From Pegoplata infirma (Eukaryota > Arthropoda > Insecta > Diptera > Anthomyiidae), in assembly GCA_963921195.1 (NCBI GenBank), contig OY992537.1, forward strand, positions 64,530,400 to 64,594,399: DNA of 64,000 bases, written 5' to 3'. Positions 60,901 to 64,000 of this stretch are shown here, piece after piece; positions within the stretch are counted from its first letter, which is position 1; each line of letters opens with the position of its first letter. The translations under genes and the position numbers were made by a program. The notes beneath the pieces were generated by a model. The model was not told where the DNA came from and searched no databases. It saw only the letters and a program-made list of their open reading frames with translations.

Positions 60901-63488
60901 CATATCTTCTAAAATATATGATATAAATTTAGCCCTTTATTGACCAAACGATTAAAAAAAAATATCTAAGTTCCTAAAATCGCGATTAATTCGCTGTAAG
61001 AGAAAAGTTTTACAATTTTTTATAACATATTTAGGTAATGCGCGTTGGTATTACTGAAAAGAATCACGGAAAATCGTATCATTGTACCAGTAGTTAAAAA
61101 AAAATCGGCGATGCTTTTTTATAACAAGAAAATTTAATATGGTCCAAAAAATCTATAATCATCAAAATTTTTTAACCCGCCTCTGATTTTATGATGACAC
61201 ATCAAGTGGGCTTTCATTTAAAAAAAATGTCATCCGATTTCGTGTAAAGCCTTGGATGTGCCAGATCAAAACAGGTTTAGATAAAATCATCGCGTTTTCC
61301 GCTCAGAATGGCTTAAAGTAAAAAGTCAAAAAGCAAATCAGTTCTCCTCGTTACGGCACGTCTTTTGGTGTATTAAAATGAACATGATGAATTAATTGCT
61401 ACTAAAAAAAAATAGGAAACAGATTTGCAAATTACGCGCAATTTTCAAAAATGCCATAAAATTTTTGCAATTTTTTTTTTATAAACCCGCCAGTGATTTT
61501 TTTATGTAAACTCACAAAAAACTCGGTTTACGCAAGAGTCCACCAAATTTCGAATGAAACCGCGAATGTGCCTCGCGAAAAACTGGTATTTTAAAAAAAT
61601 TACGTTTTTTCTTTCGAACTTTGATCTGCTGAAACTCCTTAACTATTCGTGGCACATTAACGGGACCAATTCCAAAATGTTAAGAATTACAACAGCTACC
61701 AACTCTAGTTCAACTTTTTTCATTTTATAGAGGGTGCCGAAATCCCTCATCAAAAAACATCGAAAATTTAAAAACTCTTAATTTTTGGTTTCAAAACTTA
61801 ACCGTCTTATAACTTCTTACCAAGCGATGAAGCATCAATCAAACCAACATTAAAATAATCTCTTATACTTATGTACTGACTTTGTGTTATTCCGGAAAGA
61901 TTGAAATATAAGGAGAACTTAAAAAAAAAGCGAAAGAAGGTAAAAACTATGGATTATTTTAAGCCATTTTTATCGATTTTTCAACTTTAACCCTCTGTAA
62001 CTTTTACGGATAAAGTGGGGTAATCCTTAAACATTGCTCAGTGATAGTTCAAGGTCTTGTTTACACAACTGCATTTACAGTTTTTCTAAATTCCAAAAAC
62101 TGCCGTTTTTTTTTAAACATTTATTTCAGTTTCACTGAGTTGAAATTTAAAAAAGATTTTGTGATATAAGTTTGTCATTCCGTTTGTAACTCATCGAAAT
62201 ATCGATCTGGGACCCCATAAAGTATATATATTCATGATGCCCGATCGATTTTAAGACATTCTAGCGATGTCCGTCTGTCCGTCTGTCTGTGGAAAATGCT
62301 GTCACGGACAAAATATTGCACAGAGATGACTGAAACTTAACATATTTATTGGAAGTTCTCCCGAGAAGTTTGGTATTGCATTTGAGCGATATTGGTTCAG
62401 CGGTTCAAAAGTTATGAACGAAAATGTAAGCACACCTCAAAAATTTCAGTACATTCAACATAACCTAAAAATACAAAATGCTTTAATTCGGCTTCTGGTT
62501 GACATATGTGAACATAATTGAACACCAAATGGTATTTAAACAAGTACGAACATATTTTTTTGGCAAAAAAAGAAAAAAAAATCACCGATTTTTTTTAGAA
62601 AAATTTTTTTCGCGGAATTTTTTTTTTTTCAAAAGTAATTTCCTTTTAAATAAAGTTTTTTGCAATAATCTTTTTGAAATTGTGGAGGGTATCACTACAT
62701 TCGGCAAGGCCGGATTTAACTTTTTTACTTGTTATTAATTAAAAAGTTTAATGCATGCGGACTGAAACAAAATATGTTATAGATATTGACTAGAGTAAAT
62801 CTCTCAAACAACCCATGTCTTCTTTTTTTCACAGCATTAATATAAACCCTTTTTTTGTATAATATTTTTTTTTATTCCCAATCCTATAAAACAAACCAAA
62901 AAAATTTCAGAGGTAAATGAACAAAATGAAGAAAACAACACAGAAATCGATACTACTAATGGTGTAGAAGATATACTACAAGAAACAGAAATTGCAACAG
63001 AAGTTCAACCACCACCAAGACCACCTCTACTAGATACACCCACAGAATATGAACATCCAAATAATTGGGAATCAGGAGTAATGGGTCAAATGCCCGGACA
63101 AGATTGGAATCAAATACCACCAATGCCTTGGCAAAATAATAATCATCGTATGGCTGAAGGCGGAGGAGGAGGCCCATATGTACCGCCACCACCAAGACCG
63201 CCCTATCCGCCAATGCAATTTCAATATGGTCCAGGTAATGATAATGGTAACTTTAGGCCGCCTATTGGTAGTCCTATGGGTGGTAGAGGAGGATTTGGCG
63301 GACGTGGGGGCAATCGCGGTTGGGTAAATTCACCACAAAATCAATTTCGTAATTTCTCCCCAAGACCACCGCGTGCCATGGGAAATCCCTACTTTAATCG
63401 TGGTGGCCCTGGTGGCATCAGCGGTGGCGGCAGGCGTGGTGGTCCCGGTTTTCGTGGTAAAATCCGTGGAAAAAATAATTGGATTTAA
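48795..63488 (+). CDS. RPRD2: RPRD2-like Pol II CTD-interacting (CID) protein, 11 exons
   Basis: Joined exons 48795-48963, 54433-54559, 54639-55095, 55185-55346, 55669-55771, 55831-56535, 56722-56828, 57662-57778, 59860-59899, 59969-60100 and 62911-63488 give 898 aa. Every junction has GT/AG and the phases agree throughout. Residues 1 to about 137 form a CID: WCLAQRGQHKKIVASW, then HRLVLFYLANDVIQYSKRK, then a segment ending RIFSIWEQREIYSEEFL. In this family the CID binds the phosphorylated CTD of RNA polymerase II. A helical region follows (YAN..GEVKVVVSAYKNFGSRIKLVKKKLDE), then SPIPSPDINAPSP, a proline-rich middle, DMDMSDEDLDD near 695-705, and a Gly/Arg-rich tail at about 831-890. The length, the PSP linker and the acidic motif match RPRD2 rather than the shorter RPRD1A/B. 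The expected role is nuclear, in CTD dephosphorylation and transcription. Confidence 0.93.
49223..49710 (+). repeat. Two tandem copies of a 244-bp unit
   Basis: AAGTAACTACTTCCCAATCT starts at 49223 and again at 49467. The copies share nearly every base through GGATTTGATTATTTAGTTCG. GC content is higher than in the flanks. Confidence 0.85.
49740..51540 (+). repeat. Array of about 170-bp tandem units in RPRD2-like intron 1
   Basis: At least nine diverged units, each with CACGCTTCAGTTGGGCTGGG, CACTTTAATAGTTTTTCCAG, AAATCATAATCCCCGATTTT, AAAGTAGTGGACCC and GATTTCAAGTGCGTGAGCAG. One unit is split by the hAT MITE at 50187-50618. Confidence 0.85.
50187..50618. mobile_element. hAT MITE inserted in the 170-bp array
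   Basis: 432 bp, ends TAGGGGTATAACCA / TGGTTATATCCCTA, exact 8-bp duplication GTGTGCAG at 50179-50186 and 50619-50626. Removing it restores the array unit. Confidence 0.9.
52000..52470. repeat. Diverged repeat units with two perfect hairpins
   Basis: Two similar units share CCTAACATTTTTT, GAACATACC, a hairpin or CTATCTCTAACCC, and GTGCCCCTAGAGGAGTCAAA. Hairpins: CTAAGATCTGTCTCCAA with its exact inverse (about 52121-52166) and TGTCTACTAACTATGG with its exact inverse (about 52391-52426). An inverted relative lies at 53440-53530. Confidence 0.65.
52704..53291. mobile_element. PIF/Harbinger-like MITE (second family), uninterrupted copy
   Basis: 588 bp, ends CAAGGTAAGTCTCCCTGGTG / CACTAGGGAGACTTCCCTTG, TAA on both sides (52701-52703, 53292-53294). 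It serves as the empty-site reference for 43299-45010. Confidence 0.85.
54187..54311. mobile_element. Short palindromic MITE
   Basis: CCCTAATTTTTTAAAACGCC ... CACCGCGTTGTAAAAATTTC is mirrored by GAAATTTTGACAACGCGGCG ... TAAAATTAGGG. It lies 120 bp before exon 2 of the RPRD2-like gene. Confidence 0.65.
54433..54559 (+). CDS. RPRD2: RPRD2-like exon 2
   Basis: Acceptor TTTTCAG at 54432. Encodes RVEHRLVLFYLANDVIQYSK through ATTMV, the most conserved CID helix. Donor GGTTAG|GTAAGT. Confidence 0.93.
54639..55095 (+). CDS. RPRD2: RPRD2-like exon 3
   Basis: Acceptor TTTTACAG. It completes the CID (DEKVKNKILRIFSIWEQRE) and continues into a helical, probably coiled-coil segment ending GEVKVVVS. Phase 0 at the donor GTAAGT. 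Confidence 0.93.
55185..55346 (+). CDS. RPRD2: RPRD2-like exon 4
   Basis: Phase 0 on both sides. Encodes AYKNFGSRIKLVKKKLDE followed by the proline/serine linker PSPIPSPDINAPSPEPDTD, closely like the corresponding vertebrate RPRD2 segment. Confidence 0.92.
55669..55771 (+). CDS. RPRD2: RPRD2-like exon 5
   Basis: Acceptor ATTTTCAG. A short exon encoding NFFKNNFNGYSSYMDGNLPF onward to DENAKSS, and ending 1 nt into a codon at the donor A|GTAAGT. Low complexity, supported mainly by splice sites and phase. Confidence 0.82.
55831..56535 (+). CDS. RPRD2: RPRD2-like exon 6 (proline-rich)
   Basis: Acceptor CTTTAAAG; the split codon becomes Ser. It is a long proline, asparagine and serine-rich exon with ILPPPPNPPMFGPTNP and LMPPPPMPPTV, and no globular domain seen. 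Donor AAAG|GTAATG at 56536. Confidence 0.9.
56722..56828 (+). CDS. RPRD2: RPRD2-like exon 7
   Basis: Acceptor: a T-run followed by AG at 56721. Encodes EKSRQLDIDHRNLISLTGSP and then SDNDKKPWYQTDNE. Donor GAG|GTTTGT. Confidence 0.85.
57662..57778 (+). CDS. RPRD2: RPRD2-like exon 8
   Basis: Acceptor CTCATTTAAG. Encodes LTGDIDYRTIGQNIKIIETI and a Ser/Thr-rich end, in phase 0. A mini-me 3' end lies just upstream of the acceptor tract (about 57590-57632). Confidence 0.82.
57945..58108. mobile_element. Short palindromic MITE with GGTATTCACGTCAG ends
   Basis: Left GGTACTCACGTCAGAAATTT, right AACTGCTGACGTGAATACC, with TTTTGCAAxG motifs inside. Related fragments lie at 34712, 36968 and 40440. Confidence 0.65.
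58651..59779. mobile_element. Foldback element with CACAGTG ends, TAA duplication
   Basis: CACAGTGCAACAACCAAAAT ... CACTGTG, flanked by TAA (58648-58650, 59780-59782). It matches 1824-2850, including GGACATGTGGGxTCC-type text near 59605. A hAT element is inserted near its left end. Confidence 0.75.
58708..59418. mobile_element. hAT element made of AAAAGTCGACTTTTCGAC repeats
   Basis: Ends TAGGGTTATATAGTCG / CGACTATAGAACCCTA, exact 8-bp duplication GTGTAGAC at 58700-58707 and 59419-59426. The subterminal regions are almost pure AGTCGACTTTTCGACTTTTT repeats (58730-58950 and 59300-59405). Confidence 0.9.
59860..59899 (+). CDS. RPRD2: RPRD2-like micro-exon 9
   Basis: A 40-bp exon encoding ITTSSITSPHKNN. 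Acceptor TTCTTATAG and donor A|GTAAGC. Its phase (0 in, 1 out) joins the neighbouring exons in frame. It is too short to judge by itself. Confidence 0.72.
59969..60100 (+). CDS. RPRD2: RPRD2-like exon 10 (acidic)
   Basis: Acceptor ATTAAAG. Encodes PSKESHKDDSYLEN and the acidic stretch DPTDMVVDMDMSDEDLDDIF, similar to the ELSDVEDD segment of vertebrate RPRD2. Donor AGAG|GTTTGC. Confidence 0.88.
60370..62735 (+). repeat. Mini-me/DINE-type copies, one split by a 1.5-kb insertion
   Basis: A partial copy at 60370-60600 is followed by a new start TATACCCTCCACTTAGTGAT at 60611. It is interrupted near 60643 and resumes at about 62165 (ATAAGTTTGTCATTCCG) through the GTCTGTCCGTCTGTCTG core to GGCAAGGCCGGATTTAAC at 62722. 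The insert has no clear inverted ends and I cannot classify it. It holds no credible gene. Confidence 0.7.
62911..63488 (+). CDS. RPRD2: RPRD2-like exon 11 (Pro- and Gly/Arg-rich tail)
   Basis: Acceptor AAATTTCAG at 62910. An acidic start (EVNEQNEENN) is followed by proline clusters (PPPRPPLLDTP, PPPPRPPYPPM) and a GGRGGFGGRGG-like RGG tail ending IRGKNNWI and TAA at 63486-63488. RGG tails often bind RNA and are arginine-methylated, but that is inference here. Confidence 0.92.
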
Positions 63489-63513
63489 ATTAAAAACACA
63501 ACACTATAACATC

Positions 63514-63519
63514 AATAAA
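63514..63519 (+). terminator. Candidate poly(A) signal of the RPRD2-like gene
   Basis: AATAAA 26 bp after the stop codon. It is close enough that the UTR would be very short. T/A-rich sequence follows, so another downstream site remains possible. Confidence 0.5.
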
Positions 63520-63730
63520 AATGTTAGTTTTAAAAATGTTCTTTAAATATTTTACAATAATTAACAATGATTTGTTTAAACAAACAAGAAATATAAAATA
63601 ACTGAATTCAACTGTAAATATAACAAAAAAAAAAAAAAAACAAAAATAATTTTAAATTTTTCAAATGGGAGAAATTATAAGAATTTTAATGAAAAAACAA
63701 AATATAAACAGTCCAAATCTTAAATTTGTC

Positions 63731-63790
63731 AATGACTACAAAAATCACAATTTTTTATGGAAAAATGTAAATTGTGATTTTTTATAGTCA
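63731..63790. repeat. Short hairpin downstream of the RPRD2-like gene
   Basis: TGACTACAAAAATCACAATT and its near-exact inverse (AAATTGTGATTTTTTATAGT then CA) are separated by about 15 bp. It could be a tiny MITE or an RNA hairpin. The remaining flank to 64000 holds nothing recognised. Confidence 0.5.
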
Positions 63791-64000
63791 GTGGCATTTA
63801 ATGAATCGGTCTAAAAATCTATAATCTAGTTTAAACATGCTTTTGAGAACCAAACAACAATAATTTCTGTTTAAATATTTTAACACAAAAAGATTTTAAG
63901 TTACCAATATATGTAAGTCTCAAAAAGGAAAAATAAGTTTCAAGAAATCATAAAAAAATATTAGAGTTATCTAGAAAAATTCGGAAAGCCAAATTTAAGT

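Overview
The window looks like nuclear DNA of a higher fly, most likely a calyptrate such as a blowfly, flesh fly or house-fly relative. That placement is an inference. It rests on two protein-coding genes with fly-like exon structure, very AT-rich sequence, introns up to about 5.5 kb, and many copies of dipteran 'mini-me' type repeats, which carry (GTCY)n tracts, a TA-rich stretch and a terminal hairpin. I see no tRNA, rRNA, CRISPR or prokaryotic features.

Two genes are supported, both on the + strand. (1) 18707-29908 is a three-exon SOCS-family gene, the Socs36E / vertebrate SOCS4-SOCS5 type. It encodes a long low-complexity N-terminus (711 aa in all), an SH2 domain and a C-terminal SOCS box. 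Just after its TAG stop the same reading frame stays open for another 66 codons and ends in a CaaX-like CVIF. This is the most interesting biological signal in the window. (2) 48795-63488 is an eleven-exon gene for an 898-aa RPRD2-like protein. It has an N-terminal RNA polymerase II CTD-interacting domain (CID), a coiled region, proline-rich linkers and a Gly/Arg-rich tail.

The rest is a dense field of transposon remnants. Many are non-autonomous DNA elements whose ends and target-site duplications (TSDs) can be read directly: hAT-type with 8-bp TSDs (6273-8130, 20107-22289, 35025-36920, 35520-36428, 47273-48058, 50187-50618, 58708-59418), PIF/Harbinger-like with 3-bp TTA/TAA TSDs (4311-4898, 30970-31557, 45283-45868, 52704-53291), TA-flanked MITEs (1016-1317, 5043-5935, 11236-11469, 14805-15036, 25042-25940) and several foldback elements. 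Nesting is common.

Layout. 1-18400: TE remnants ending in an inverted satellite. 18707-30500: Socs36E; its first intron holds an antisense piece of ribosomal protein gene RpS18 and a 2.2-kb hAT element carrying a 35-bp satellite, and its second intron holds a near-identical 1.1-kb tandem duplication. 30500-48600: intergenic TE mosaic with a small LINE RNase H remnant. 48795-63520: RPRD2-like gene, with a 170-bp tandem array and TEs in its introns. 63520-64000: 3' flank with a short hairpin. The two genes act in different pathways (JAK/STAT or EGFR signal attenuation, and Pol II CTD regulation), and nothing here ties them together functionally.
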